Of a DNA stretch of 64,000 bases, positions 38,993 to 46,883 are shown piece by piece. This DNA is from Rhodocyclales bacterium GT-UBC (GTDB taxonomy: Bacteria > Pseudomonadota > Gammaproteobacteria > Burkholderiales > Rhodocyclaceae). A program made the position numbers and the translations under genes. The notes beneath the pieces were generated by a model that was not told where the DNA came from, did no database searches, and was given only the letters and a program-made list of their open reading frames with translations. Within the stretch, counting starts at the first letter, position 1. Each line of letters opens with the position of its first letter. The stretch is taken from the NCBI GenBank assembly GCA_003583745.1, contig QXPY01000005.1:272634-336633 (forward strand), read 5' to 3'.

Positions 38993-39006
38993 GACGTTCT
39001 CCCGGA

Positions 39007-39942
39007 TCAGGCGGATTCTTTGGTCAGCTTCTTGGCCAGCAGGATCAGGCTCTGCTCGAGGATCAGGCCGACGATGCCGATGACGAAGATGGCGATGATG
39101 ATGTGCTCGACCTTCAGGTTGTTCCACTCGTCCCACACCCAGAAGCCGATGCCGACGCCGCCGGTGAGCATTTCAGCGGCGACGATGACCAGCCAGGCGG
39201 TGCCGATCGACAGGCGGATACCGGTCAGCATGTAAGGCAGCACGGCCGGGAACAGGATCTTGGTGACGACCTTCCACTCCGACAAGGCCAGCACGCGGGC
39301 GACGTTCAGGTAGTCCTGCGGCACGCGCTGCACGCCTTGTGCCGTGTTCATGATCATCGGCCAGATCGAGCAGATGAAGATGGTGTAGGTCGCCGCCGGA
39401 TCGGCTTTCTTGAAGACCAAAAGGCCGATCGGCAGCCAAGCGAGCGGCGAGACCGGACGCAGCAGGCTGATGATCGGATTGATCATGGCCGACAGGAAGG
39501 CCGAGCGGCCGAGAATGAAGCCGAGCGGAATGCCGACCAGTGCAGCAAAGCCGAAGCCGATACCGACCCGCTGCAACGAGGAGAGGATATTCCAGCCGAT
39601 CCCCTGGTCGTTCGGACCATTACGGTAGAACGGATCGGCAAACAAAGTCACCGCCGCGTCCCAGGTCTGGACGGGACCGGGAATACTGCCGCCCTTCAGG
39701 GTGGCGACATACCAAATGCCGATCATGATCAGCATGCCAAGCACCGGCGGCATGCTGACGCGGCCAAAGGCTGCCAGCCTCTCGCTAAACGGGGTTCCGG
39801 TCTGTTCAGCCGGCGTAGCGGTTTTTTCCATTTTCTTTTCCTTGACCGGCTCGGCCGCCACTTCAGCGACCGGCTGGTTGTTCATCGTGTCATCGACCGG
39901 CTTGGCGGCCGCAAAATCGACGCTCATCGTCATTGCGCTCAT
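39007..39942 (-). CDS. nrtB: Nitrate ABC transporter permease
   Basis: A 311-aa protein with about 50 variable N-terminal residues rich in Glu, Lys and Ala, then six hydrophobic segments, e.g. PPVLGMLIMIGIWYVATLKGG, VGIGFGFAALVGIPLGFILG and AWLVIVAAEMLTGGVGIGFWVW. The cytoplasmic loop with LNVARVLALSEWKVVTKILFPAVLPYMLTGIR is the EAA loop that contacts the ATPase. It lies 103 bp after nrtA. Confidence 0.92.
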   Translation of the reverse strand: MSAMTMSVDFAAAKPVDDTMNNQPVAEVAAEPVKEKKMEKTATPAEQTGTPFSERLAAFGRVSMPPVLGMLIMIGIWYVATLKGGSIPGPVQTWDAAVTLFADPFYRNGPNDQGIGWNILSSLQRVGIGFGFAALVGIPLGFILGRSAFLSAMINPIISLLRPVSPLAWLPIGLLVFKKADPAATYTIFICSIWPMIMNTAQGVQRVPQDYLNVARVLALSEWKVVTKILFPAVLPYMLTGIRLSIGTAWLVIVAAEMLTGGVGIGFWVWDEWNNLKVEHIIIAIFVIGIVGLILEQSLILLAKKLTKESA

Positions 39943-40045
39943 GACTTTCTCCTAAGGCGATTAGTTCAGCGAACAATCCTTGTGCCGAGGGCAATCGGAA
40001 CGCCAGGCGTCATCGCCGACGTCCTCACTCTGCCCCGGACCTGGC

Positions 40046-41311
40046 TCAGGCCTTGACCTTGAAGCTGTCGGCGTACTTGGCCGGGTCCTTGCCATCCCAG
40101 ACCACGCCGTCGATCAGTTTGTGGCTGCGCATCTCGCTCTTGGGCAGCGCAACGCCTGCAGCAGCCGCACCCTGCTTGTAAATGTCGATGCGATTGACCT
40201 GCTTGGCCACCGCCAGATAGTCCGGATGACTCTTGAGCAAGCCCCAGCGCTTGTGCTGTGTCAGGAACCACATGCCATCCGACAAATAGGGGTAATTAAC
40301 CGCTCCGTCGTTGAAGAACTTCATGTGGTTCTTGTCGTCCCAGCTCTTGCCCAGACCGTTCTGGTAGCGCCCCAACATGCGCGCGACGATGACCTCCGTA
40401 TCGGTATTGACATAGGCTTTCTGGGCGATGACTTCTGCCGTCTTCTGCTTGTTGGCAATCGAGGCATCGATCCACTTGCTGGCGTCGAGGATCGCTGCAA
40501 CCACGGCCCGCGCCGTGTTCGGATTCTGTTTGACCCAATCGGCACTGGTGCCAATGACCTTCTCCGGATGATCGACCCAGACATCCTGCGATGTCGCTGC
40601 CGAGAAACCGATGTTGTCCATGATGGCGCGGTTGTTCCATGGTTCGCCGACACAGAAGCCATCCATGTTGCCGACCCGCATGTTGGCCACCATCTGCGGC
40701 GGGGGTACGGTGATGGTCTTGACGTCCTTGAACGGGTCAATGCCGTAGGTCGCCAGCCAATAGTAAAGCCACATGGCATGCGTACCGGTCGGGAAGGTTT
40801 GGGCAAAGGTGTATTCCTTTTCCTTCTTGGCAATCAGCTTGGCCAGACTGGCACCATCGATGGCGCCCTTGTCCTTCAACTGATTCGACAAGGTAATGCC
40901 CTGGCCATTGTTATTGATGGTCATTAGTGCAGCCATGTCCTTCTTCGGGCCGCCGATGCCGAGCTGCACGCCGTAGACCAGGCCGTAGAGGACGTGGGCG
41001 CAGTCCAGTTCGCCATTGACCAGCTTGTCGCGCACCGAAGCCCAGGACGCCTCCTTGGTCGGAATGATCTTGATACCGTACTTCTCATCAAACTTGTTCA
41101 CCGCCGCCATGACGACCGAAGCACAGTCAGTCAGCGGAATGAAGCCGATACGCACTTCCTTCTTTTCCGGGGCATCCGAGCCAGCGGCCCAAGCACCGCT
41201 GCGAACGCCGGGAGGGACCATGGCCATCAGAGAGGCTCCCAAAGCTGTTGAAACAAAATCACGACGAGAAAACGACGGGCTCACTTCATTCACCAGTTTG
41301 TTGTCTTCCAT
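40046..41311 (-). CDS. nrtA: Nitrate/nitrite ABC transporter binding protein
   Basis: A 421-aa protein with a Tat-type signal (SRRDFVSTALGASLMAMV, cleavage near AWAAGSD) and the NrtA/NasF pattern: VRIGFIPLTDCASVVMAAVNKFDEKYGI, GVQLGIGGPKKDMAALMTINNNGQGITLSNQL, MRVGNMDGFCVGEPWNNRAI. An exported Tat signal argues against it being a cytoplasmic NasS sensor. AAGGAG precedes the ATG. It is the first nrt gene, under a sigma-54 promoter with an attenuator leader. Confidence 0.92.
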   Translation of the reverse strand: MEDNKLVNEVSPSFSRRDFVSTALGASLMAMVPPGVRSGAWAAGSDAPEKKEVRIGFIPLTDCASVVMAAVNKFDEKYGIKIIPTKEASWASVRDKLVNGELDCAHVLYGLVYGVQLGIGGPKKDMAALMTINNNGQGITLSNQLKDKGAIDGASLAKLIAKKEKEYTFAQTFPTGTHAMWLYYWLATYGIDPFKDVKTITVPPPQMVANMRVGNMDGFCVGEPWNNRAIMDNIGFSAATSQDVWVDHPEKVIGTSADWVKQNPNTARAVVAAILDASKWIDASIANKQKTAEVIAQKAYVNTDTEVIVARMLGRYQNGLGKSWDDKNHMKFFNDGAVNYPYLSDGMWFLTQHKRWGLLKSHPDYLAVAKQVNRIDIYKQGAAAAGVALPKSEMRSHKLIDGVVWDGKDPAKYADSFKVKA

Positions 41312-41335
41312 TGCTTGCTCCTTGATTGCGAGAAT

Positions 41336-41450
41336 CCAAAAACAAAATGGGCGTCACATCCTGGCCGCCGGTTGGCAGCTCGGATGGACGCCCTTGTCCA
41401 TAAAGTCAATTGTCTGACTTGCGCCCGGCCGCCTTTGACCGCGCGTATTG
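41336..41450 (-). promoter_or_regulatory. NasT-type (ANTAR) antitermination leader of nrtA
   Basis: The predicted transcript starts near 41450. Hairpin 1 is CGGTC-AAAGGC-GGCCG (41426-41441), a middle hairpin AAGTCA-GACAAT-TGACTT lies at 41403-41420, and hairpin 3 is ATGGAC-AAGGGC-GTCCAT (41384-41401). Hairpins 1 and 3 have hexaloops with A at position 1 and G at position 4, the known ANTAR target pattern. An intrinsic terminator follows: GGGCGTC-CATCC (41382-41393) pairs with GGATG-T-GACGCCC (41349-41361), and a U-rich tract lies at 41336-41348. The terminator arm and hairpin 3 share bases, so they exclude each other. This is the layout for NasT binding preventing termination. Confidence 0.8.
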
Positions 41451-41460
41451 AATGGACTAT

Positions 41461-41477
41461 TGCAATGGCCGTGCCAG
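41461..41477 (-). promoter_or_regulatory. Sigma-54 promoter of nrtA
   Basis: On the minus strand C-TGGCAC-GGCCA-TTGCA, an exact -24/-12 match with five-base spacing. The start would be near 41450, leaving a leader of about 139 nt before nrtA. A 10-mer ATAGACTTTA upstream (41506-41515) recurs in front of the NasA transporter promoter. Confidence 0.88.
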
Positions 41478-41529
41478 GCCTACTCAAAAAGAACTAATTC
41501 TTTAGATAGACTTTATTTTCAATAACTTG

Positions 41530-41560
41530 GAAAACAACAACGGCGCCATTAGGCGCCGTT
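41530..41560 (-). terminator. Intrinsic terminator after nasT
   Basis: AACGGCGCC-TAAT-GGCGCCGTT on the minus strand is followed by GTTGTTTT, 46 bp past the nasT stop. A smaller hairpin (TGCACTG-CGG-CAGTGCA) precedes it. It separates the NasA operon from the nrtA promoter. Confidence 0.82.
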
Positions 41561-41605
41561 ACCGATGCACTGCCGCAGTGCAGCAAAGGACATTGCCGCA
41601 CAGCT

Positions 41606-42181
41606 TTAGAGCAGCACCCGCGCCATGTCGATGACGTCGCGCGCCACTTTGGCCAGGGTCTGGCCGCGCTCCATCGCCAGTTTTCGCATGGCGTGATAGG
41701 CCGCGTCCTCATCCAGGCCACGCGCCTTCATCAGCACGCCCTTGGCCTTGTCCACCAGCTTGCGGTCGGTCAGCTTCTTGGAAACCTCGTCCAACTCGCG
41801 GCGCAAAGCCTGCGTATCCTCGAAACGGGCCCGCGCCACATCGACAATCGGCTTGATCCGTTTCGGGTCCAGGCCATCGACGATATAAGCCGAAACCCCC
41901 GCCTTGACGGCATCGCGGATAGTTTCCTGGCCGTCTTCCTGGGTGAAGATCACCACCGGACGCGGCATGTCCTTGTGCATTGCCGCCAGATTTTCCAAGG
42001 TATCGCGGCTCGGGCTGTCGGTATCGATGAGGATCACGTCCGGCTGCAGCTTCTCGACTTCCGCCGTCAGATTTTCCGAGTCGGCAAGAATTGCGGCCAC
42101 CTGGTAACCGGCGAGCGCCAACCCGGCACAGATCTCGCCGGCCCGGGAACGGGATTCGTCAATAACAAGTACGGTCAGCAT
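41606..42181 (-). CDS. nasT: ANTAR-domain response regulator NasT
   Basis: A 191-aa protein. The receiver-like domain (1-120) has DE at residues 8-9 and an Asp in ILIDTDSPS at the phosphoacceptor place; the usual receiver Lys is less clear. The C-terminal ANTAR domain is KLVDKAKGVLMKARGLDEDAAYHAMRKLAMERGQTLAKVARDVI, the RNA-binding three-helix motif. NasT binds paired hairpins in nitrate-assimilation leaders and prevents termination; such leaders are seen here at three places. No NasS gene (nitrate-binding partner) is in the window. It is the last gene of a five-gene operon. Confidence 0.93.
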   Translation of the reverse strand: MLTVLVIDESRSRAGEICAGLALAGYQVAAILADSENLTAEVEKLQPDVILIDTDSPSRDTLENLAAMHKDMPRPVVIFTQEDGQETIRDAVKAGVSAYIVDGLDPKRIKPIVDVARARFEDTQALRRELDEVSKKLTDRKLVDKAKGVLMKARGLDEDAAYHAMRKLAMERGQTLAKVARDVIDMARVLL

Positions 42182-42190
42182 GCGTAAAAC

Positions 42191-42571
42191 TTAGGCAAAT
42201 TTCACACCAGATACCGCAACTGCCGCTTCCGCCATGGCCTGAATGACAATTTCATTTTCCCCAATGGCACCACAAAGCGTGAATTCGACGGCCGGATGGG
42301 CGGCGCGCAAAGTATCGATCATTTCCGGCACCTCCCGTTTCAGATGGCCGCCGCGCGCGATGAACATCGGCATCACCACCAGATGGGTATGGCCGCCGGC
42401 AATCAGGGCCTCGGCAGCATCGAGCAGGGTCGGCGCCATGAACTCCAGGAAAGCCAATTCGACGGTCATGCCGGGCATTTTCTGGCGAATCACCGACTGG
42501 ACACGCCGCATCGGGTTGGCCCATTCGGGGTCGCGCGCACCGTGAGCGAAAAGAATGAGAGCGGTAGTCAT
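42191..42571 (-). CDS. cbiX: CbiX/SirB-type sirohydrochlorin chelatase
   Basis: A 126-aa protein, the short single-domain form: MTTALILFAHGARDPEWANPM with the metal-ligand His, then HLVVMPMFIARGGHLKREVPEMI with the second His. It inserts iron or cobalt into sirohydrochlorin. Siroheme is the cofactor of NirB, encoded in this cluster, so the iron role is more likely (inference). It lies 9 bp from both the kinase gene and nasT. Confidence 0.88.
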   Translation of the reverse strand: MTTALILFAHGARDPEWANPMRRVQSVIRQKMPGMTVELAFLEFMAPTLLDAAEALIAGGHTHLVVMPMFIARGGHLKREVPEMIDTLRAAHPAVEFTLCGAIGENEIVIQAMAEAAVAVSGVKFA

Positions 42572-42580
42572 GGTGTGACT

Positions 42581-44287
42581 CTACCGCAACAAAATCAGCA
42601 GCAACACAAAATTCAGTAGTATTGACAAGCCAGCCAACACCTTCCAGGTTTGCAAGGGATTGCGTTGGATCAAGGGCTGCCGGGAGGGCGCTGCGATGGG
42701 CCGATTCGCACCACGCTGCAAAGCGAGCAAGAACTCCTCCGCCGTCTCGAAACGATCGCCGGCATCCCGCGCAACCGCTTTGAGCAGGATATTTTCCAAC
42801 CATCCCGGAATCTCGGGCCGCCAGCGGGTCGGTCGCACCGGCTCGGTAAATTTCGGGCTCTGGAATGGTTCGATCTCGCCGTAGGGATACTTGCGGGTCA
42901 GCAGGAAATAGAGGGTCACGCCAACGGCATACAAGTCGTGCCCGGTTGTCGGTCCAGCCCCGGCAAACAGCTCTGGTGCCATGTAAGAGGGGGTACCCGC
43001 CACGCCCGGCGGGGCCTCGTCCTTGATGTCGCCGAGACTGAGGGCGACACCAAGATCGAGCAGGCGTAAAACGCCATCCGTCCCCAGATGCACGTTGTCA
43101 GCCTTGATATCGCGGTGCACGATATCAAGGCGGTGCAAGCTTGCCACCGCCTTGAGCAAGGCCATTCCCCAGCCGACTGCCTCGCCGACCGGGAAGTGTT
43201 GTCCGCTGTCGAGGCGCCGCTGCAGACTTGCCCCCGGATGCCAGGTCATCAGGTAGTACAAGCAACTACGCTGCTCGGTCGGCACCACTTGCGGGAAGGC
43301 GGGCGAAACAACGCGCCTTGCCCGCCATTCCTCCATCAGCAGGCCGCTGGCAGCCGCACCATCGCCATCCAGACTGGGTTGCAAGGTTTTCAACACCAGT
43401 TGCTGGCCGTTACGCGGATTCGATACCCGATATAACAAGGTTTCGCGCGCATCATGCAGAATTTCTTCAACCACATAGCCATCCAGGCCATGCCCCACTT
43501 TCAACTTGTGCGGCAGAGGCAAGTTCGCTGCGCTTTCCAGGCTATCGCGTAGTCCAACCGGCGGCAGCGAAAGGACATCGACGACCACGGCACTGGCATT
43601 GTCGTGTCCGCCCTGGGCCAAAGCCAGGCTGGTCAAGGCGGTGGCGACGGCCTGCGGCTCGGGATGATCGAGCAGGACTTCGGCCATCAAGGCGTCTGCA
43701 AGCACACCCCAGACACCGTCGCTGATCAGCATGAATCGATCGCCCACAGCCAGATCGCCGTCGGAAAAGTCGAGCAGAACCCGGGGATCGAGCCCGATCG
43801 CCCGCGACAGAACGTTGTTTAATTCGGGATGTTCCCAAACATGATCGACAGTCAAGGCGATCAATTCGCCTTCGCGCAAACGATAGATGCGGCTGTCGCC
43901 GATATGTGCGGTGTAGTAGCGCCGACCACGCAAGACCAGCGCCGACAAGGTGGTCGCCATACCGCTCAATTCCGGATTGCGGCTGGCCTCGGCGATGACC
44001 CAACGATTCAGCGCCGTGGTCACCGTTTCGATGGCACGCGGCACCCCCCAGGTGTCCGGCGTGGCGAAATAATCGGCCAGCAAACCGCGAACCGTATACT
44101 CAGCCGCCTCACGCCCGCCTTTGTGACCACCGATACCATCGGCGACCGCCAGCATGGCGCCCTTGTTTTCCAGGTCGATCCCTTCGGGCGTGGCCACGCC
44201 GCAATAATCTTCGTTGCGCTCGCGTGGTCCGGTCAACGATGCCTGGCCGACCTGCAATCCGAGGCAATTCTTTGAATGCTTGCTCAT
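42581..44287 (-). CDS. PP2C phosphatase-Ser/Thr kinase fusion with membrane tail (copy 1)
   Basis: A 568-aa bifunctional protein. Residues 1-240 are a PP2C phosphatase with all metal motifs: GPRERNEDYCG, ADGIGGHKGGREAAE, IGDSRIYRL, LISDGVWGVL and GGHDNASAVVVDV. Residues about 270-530 are a kinase: VLKTLQPS Lys, VHRDIKADNVHLG catalytic loop, LLDLGVALS (DFG-like, here DLG), GTPSYMAPEL. A C-terminal helix (VLAGLSILLNFVLLLILL) after PLIQRNP should anchor it in the membrane. It lies between the PilJ-like sensor and cbiX-nasT in one operon, so nitrate-linked control is likely (inference). Confidence 0.92.
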   Translation of the reverse strand: MSKHSKNCLGLQVGQASLTGPRERNEDYCGVATPEGIDLENKGAMLAVADGIGGHKGGREAAEYTVRGLLADYFATPDTWGVPRAIETVTTALNRWVIAEASRNPELSGMATTLSALVLRGRRYYTAHIGDSRIYRLREGELIALTVDHVWEHPELNNVLSRAIGLDPRVLLDFSDGDLAVGDRFMLISDGVWGVLADALMAEVLLDHPEPQAVATALTSLALAQGGHDNASAVVVDVLSLPPVGLRDSLESAANLPLPHKLKVGHGLDGYVVEEILHDARETLLYRVSNPRNGQQLVLKTLQPSLDGDGAAASGLLMEEWRARRVVSPAFPQVVPTEQRSCLYYLMTWHPGASLQRRLDSGQHFPVGEAVGWGMALLKAVASLHRLDIVHRDIKADNVHLGTDGVLRLLDLGVALSLGDIKDEAPPGVAGTPSYMAPELFAGAGPTTGHDLYAVGVTLYFLLTRKYPYGEIEPFQSPKFTEPVRPTRWRPEIPGWLENILLKAVARDAGDRFETAEEFLLALQRGANRPIAAPSRQPLIQRNPLQTWKVLAGLSILLNFVLLLILLR

Positions 44288-44306
44288 CCCCTCCCCCAGG
44301 GTTGAC

Positions 44307-45101
44307 TCAACTTCGTACCAACCTCTCGTAACGACTTGTCAGGCTATCCATGACTTCGAGAATACGCTCGCTGGTCGTCGCGACATTGCGCACGGCGATA
44401 TCCCGATTGCTCTCCCGCCCGTTCAAGGCCTGCTCGAAGAACATCCATTGCGTGTTGGCCAAGCCCAGCTCCAGCCGAATATCGTCCGTATTCTCCGGGG
44501 CGCCGTTCATCTCGGCCAGCGCCGCGACAAAATCGCGCCGTGCGCTTTCCTGCTCGGCCCGCAAGGCTTCGGAACCGATTCCAAGCCGGTCGAAGAGGAA
44601 GCACTTGGCCATGCGCTGCGACAGCATGCGCTGCCGACCCGAGATATTGACCAGATGCCCCGCGTTGCTCGCTGCCAGCTTTTCGTAAGCCCCGGTCAGG
44701 GCATGCGCCGCCCGCAAGGTCCGCTCCGACTCGGCCAGAACCTGACGCGCATTGTCGGCATTTGGCGCAAGCGCCAATACCTCGCGATAGCGCCGCCAGG
44801 CCTGTTCGAGATCGGCCAGACCGCCTTGGATCGCTGGATTGGGCGACAAGGTGGCCAATTCAACGAGCTGGTTCTCGAACAGGCGGCGCGACTGGTCGAG
44901 CTGACTGACCGCCTTGTCCGGCATCAGATTGGCACTTTGCATCGCGTAAGCCTTGGCCATGCGTTGCGACAGCATGCGCTGCCGGCCCGCCTTGTTGATC
45001 GCCGCCCCCAGCCCCAGGCTGGGCCGGGACGGCTCGGCAGCCCAAAGCCGCGGCCAAGAGAGGCCACCCAAAGTCAAAACAAGGAAATCCCTTCTCTGCA
45101 T
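44307..45101 (-). CDS. Exported PilJ/NIT-like protein with two NarX-type P-boxes
   Basis: A 264-aa protein with a Tat-like signal (MQRRDFLVLTLGGLSWPRLWAAE). The mature part is helical with two copies of a P-box: INKAGRQRMLSQRMAKAYAM and ISGRQRMLSQRMAKCFLF, each resembling the NarX P-box that binds nitrate/nitrite. It has no HAMP, kinase or MCP output. ATG 45101 has AAAGGAG seven bases upstream; a GTG at 45128 is an alternative. It lies 13 bp after the NasA transporter gene and 19 bp before the kinase/phosphatase gene. It is probably a soluble periplasmic nitrate sensor. Confidence 0.82.
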   Translation of the reverse strand: MQRRDFLVLTLGGLSWPRLWAAEPSRPSLGLGAAINKAGRQRMLSQRMAKAYAMQSANLMPDKAVSQLDQSRRLFENQLVELATLSPNPAIQGGLADLEQAWRRYREVLALAPNADNARQVLAESERTLRAAHALTGAYEKLAASNAGHLVNISGRQRMLSQRMAKCFLFDRLGIGSEALRAEQESARRDFVAALAEMNGAPENTDDIRLELGLANTQWMFFEQALNGRESNRDIAVRNVATTSERILEVMDSLTSRYERLVRS

Positions 45102-45114
45102 CAGGCTGCTCCTT

Positions 45115-46329
45115 TCAAATTTTTGCACTGGTCAGATGACTGGCGCCCCAAGTAGTCCGCCAGCGGGTCTTGACACCGCTCAGGCCAAGCAAGGCCAATA
45201 CCGCCAAGAGCGCGAAGATCAGGAAACCCAGCTGATAGCTGCCGGTCAGCTGCTTCGAATAGCCCAGGCTGGAGGCCAGGTAGAAGCCGCCGACACCGCC
45301 TGCCATGCCGACCAAGCCGGTCATGACGCCGATTTCCTTCTTGAAGCGCTGCGGCACCAACTGGAAGACCGCACCGTTGCCCATCCCCAGCGCCAGCATC
45401 GCGCACACGAAAGCGATCAGGGCCATCCATGCCTGCGGCAAACCGAAGCTGACGATGCACAGGAAAATCGCCGCAAAGACATACATCACGCTCAAGGACT
45501 TCACCCCGCCGATACGATCGGCGACGTTACCGCCAATCGGCCGCACCAGCGACCCGGCAAAGACGCAACCGGCGGTGAAGAAGCCCGCCATCTTCGGATC
45601 AAGCCCGTACTGGGTGTTGAAGTAGATGACCAGCGAGGAAGCCAGGCCGACGAAACCGCCGAAGGTGACCGAATAGAAGAACATAAACCACCACGCATCC
45701 TTGTCCTTGAGCACCTTCAGGTACTCGGCAAGCGTCTTGGGCGGCGGCGCATCCGGCGCATCCTTGGCCATCACGACAAAGGCGATCAGCACGATGACCA
45801 GTGGGATCAGCACCACGCCAAAAACGTTCGTCCACCCGAAAGCTGCAGCCAGGCCGGGGGCAAACAGCGCCGCCAGGGCCGTGCCGGAGTTACCCGCACC
45901 GGCGATCCCCATCGCCGTTCCCTGATGCTCGGCCGGATACCAGCGCGATGCGAGCGGCAAGGCAGCAGCGAAGGACGAACCGGCAACACCGAGGAAAACC
46001 CCGAGGATCAGCACTTCCCGATAAGAATGCACGCCGATCTGCCAGGCATAGAACATGGCGCCGATGACCACGCCCTGGCCGATGATGGCCGCCTTCTTCG
46101 GCGACAGACGGTCGACCAGGATGCCCATGACGATGCGCAGCAGCGCCCCGGCCAGCACCGGCGTCGCCACCATCATGCCTTTTTCGGCATGGGAAAGACC
46201 GAGATCCTTGGCGATGCCGATGCCCAGCGGGCCGAGAATGACCCAGACCATGAAGGCCAGGTCGAAATAGAGGAAGGCGGCGAGCAGCGTCGGCGTATGG
46301 CCGGCCTGCAGGAATGATTTTTTGTCCAT
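45115..46329 (-). CDS. nasA: NarK/NasA-type nitrate/nitrite MFS transporter
   Basis: A 404-aa protein with 12 hydrophobic segments. It has the nitrate signature GIAGAGNSGTALAALFAP in helix 5 and the second one GLVGMAGGVGGFYLASSLG in helix 11, plus conserved Arg residues in RIVMGILVDRLSPKK and RPIGGNVADRIGG. It is closest in pattern to assimilatory NasA/NrtP. It leads the operon transporter-PilJ-kinase-cbiX-nasT and is preceded by a sigma-54 promoter and an ANTAR-type leader. Confidence 0.92.
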   Translation of the reverse strand: MDKKSFLQAGHTPTLLAAFLYFDLAFMVWVILGPLGIGIAKDLGLSHAEKGMMVATPVLAGALLRIVMGILVDRLSPKKAAIIGQGVVIGAMFYAWQIGVHSYREVLILGVFLGVAGSSFAAALPLASRWYPAEHQGTAMGIAGAGNSGTALAALFAPGLAAAFGWTNVFGVVLIPLVIVLIAFVVMAKDAPDAPPPKTLAEYLKVLKDKDAWWFMFFYSVTFGGFVGLASSLVIYFNTQYGLDPKMAGFFTAGCVFAGSLVRPIGGNVADRIGGVKSLSVMYVFAAIFLCIVSFGLPQAWMALIAFVCAMLALGMGNGAVFQLVPQRFKKEIGVMTGLVGMAGGVGGFYLASSLGYSKQLTGSYQLGFLIFALLAVLALLGLSGVKTRWRTTWGASHLTSAKI

Positions 46330-46393
46330 GATCTTGACTCACAAGGGCTGAAAGGTCGGAAGACGGCCGAAGCCATCCAATCTGGGTGCGCAC

Positions 46394-46443
46394 GTGAATC
46401 CGTTATCACCGCCCGACGCCCTTGCCGGGTAATGCGCGAGTTA
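46394..46443 (-). promoter_or_regulatory. ANTAR-type leader hairpins before the NasA transporter gene
   Basis: With a predicted start near 46443, hairpin 1 is CCCGGC-AAGGGC-GTCGGG (46412-46429, one G-U) and hairpin 2 is GUGAU-AACGGA-UUCAC (46394-46409, with a U-U closing mismatch), two bases apart. Both hexaloops have A1 and G4; the first loop and its flanks share CAAGGGCGTC with hairpin 3 of the nrtA leader. No terminator with a clear U-tract was found downstream; a GATGGC-TTCG-GCCGTC hairpin at about 46361-46376 is the only candidate. Confidence 0.6.
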
Positions 46444-46453
46444 GCGCACTATC

Positions 46454-46470
46454 AGCAACCCGCGTGCCAG
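46454..46470 (-). promoter_or_regulatory. Sigma-54 promoter of the NasA transporter operon
   Basis: On the minus strand C-TGGCAC-GCGGG-TTGCT, an exact -24/-12 match. The transcript would start near 46443 and carry transporter, PilJ-like, kinase/phosphatase, cbiX and nasT. The 10-mer ATAGACTTTA at 46491-46500 is shared with the nrtA promoter region. Confidence 0.87.
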
Positions 46471-46534
46471 AAACTAATCCGATGATTTCTATAGACTTTA
46501 CCAAAACGAACTAGTTATTTTTAACTACAAGACC

Positions 46535-46573
46535 ATGCACCACGGGAGCGCGCTGGTGTCCAGTGCGGTGCAT
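46535..46573 (-). promoter_or_regulatory. Possible NtrC enhancer half-sites
   Basis: ATGCACC (46535-46541) and GGTGCAT (46567-46573) form a perfect inverted pair, 65-120 bp upstream of the sigma-54 promoter. GCACC/GGTGC is the NtrC half-site type, but the spacing of 25 bp is not that of a standard site. Confidence 0.35.
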
Positions 46574-46838
46574 TTCTAGTCTAGTCGGAAGCGGGAAAGA
46601 CCCAGATTGGCCACTCAAAACAGGGCAAAAAGATATTTAGGGGCGCTTTATCCGCTCTAGGCCACAGAACTACCGTACAAAGCCTCCGAACAACATTACG
46701 CAGACTAAAGTGAATCCAATTAATGGAGGTCAAACGCACTGTGGATCGCTGCTTTGCACTACGGTACCCTGGGGCTAGAGACAAAAGGCTGCGAGAAGGT
46801 ACGGAAATAGGCATGGTGCCCTTCATTTTGAAGTAGCC
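46574..46838. other. Gene-free AT-richer segment before the GNAT gene
   Basis: About 265 bp with no convincing frame. Base composition is less GC-rich than the flanking nitrate genes. An 81-codon frame on the minus strand (46581-46826) has no ribosome binding site or family character and is not called. Confidence 0.4.
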
Positions 46839-46883
46839 ATGAGAAGATGCAGCGTTTGCAACTTGAACTTTGAAGGAATACTG

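Noticed and set aside
40046..41311. NasS, the NasT partner
   Set aside because: The protein has a twin-arginine export signal and is followed by permease and ATPase genes, so it is the transport binding protein NrtA.
41403..41420. AAGTCA-GACAAT-TGACTT as an ANTAR binding hairpin
   Set aside because: It has a hexaloop and a good stem, but G at position 1 and A at position 4. Kept only as an intervening structure.
46432..46449. GTGCGC-TAACTC-GCGCAT hairpin as the first ANTAR hairpin of the NasA transporter leader
   Set aside because: It would begin upstream of the start point predicted by the sigma-54 promoter (about 46443), and its loop lacks A1/G4.
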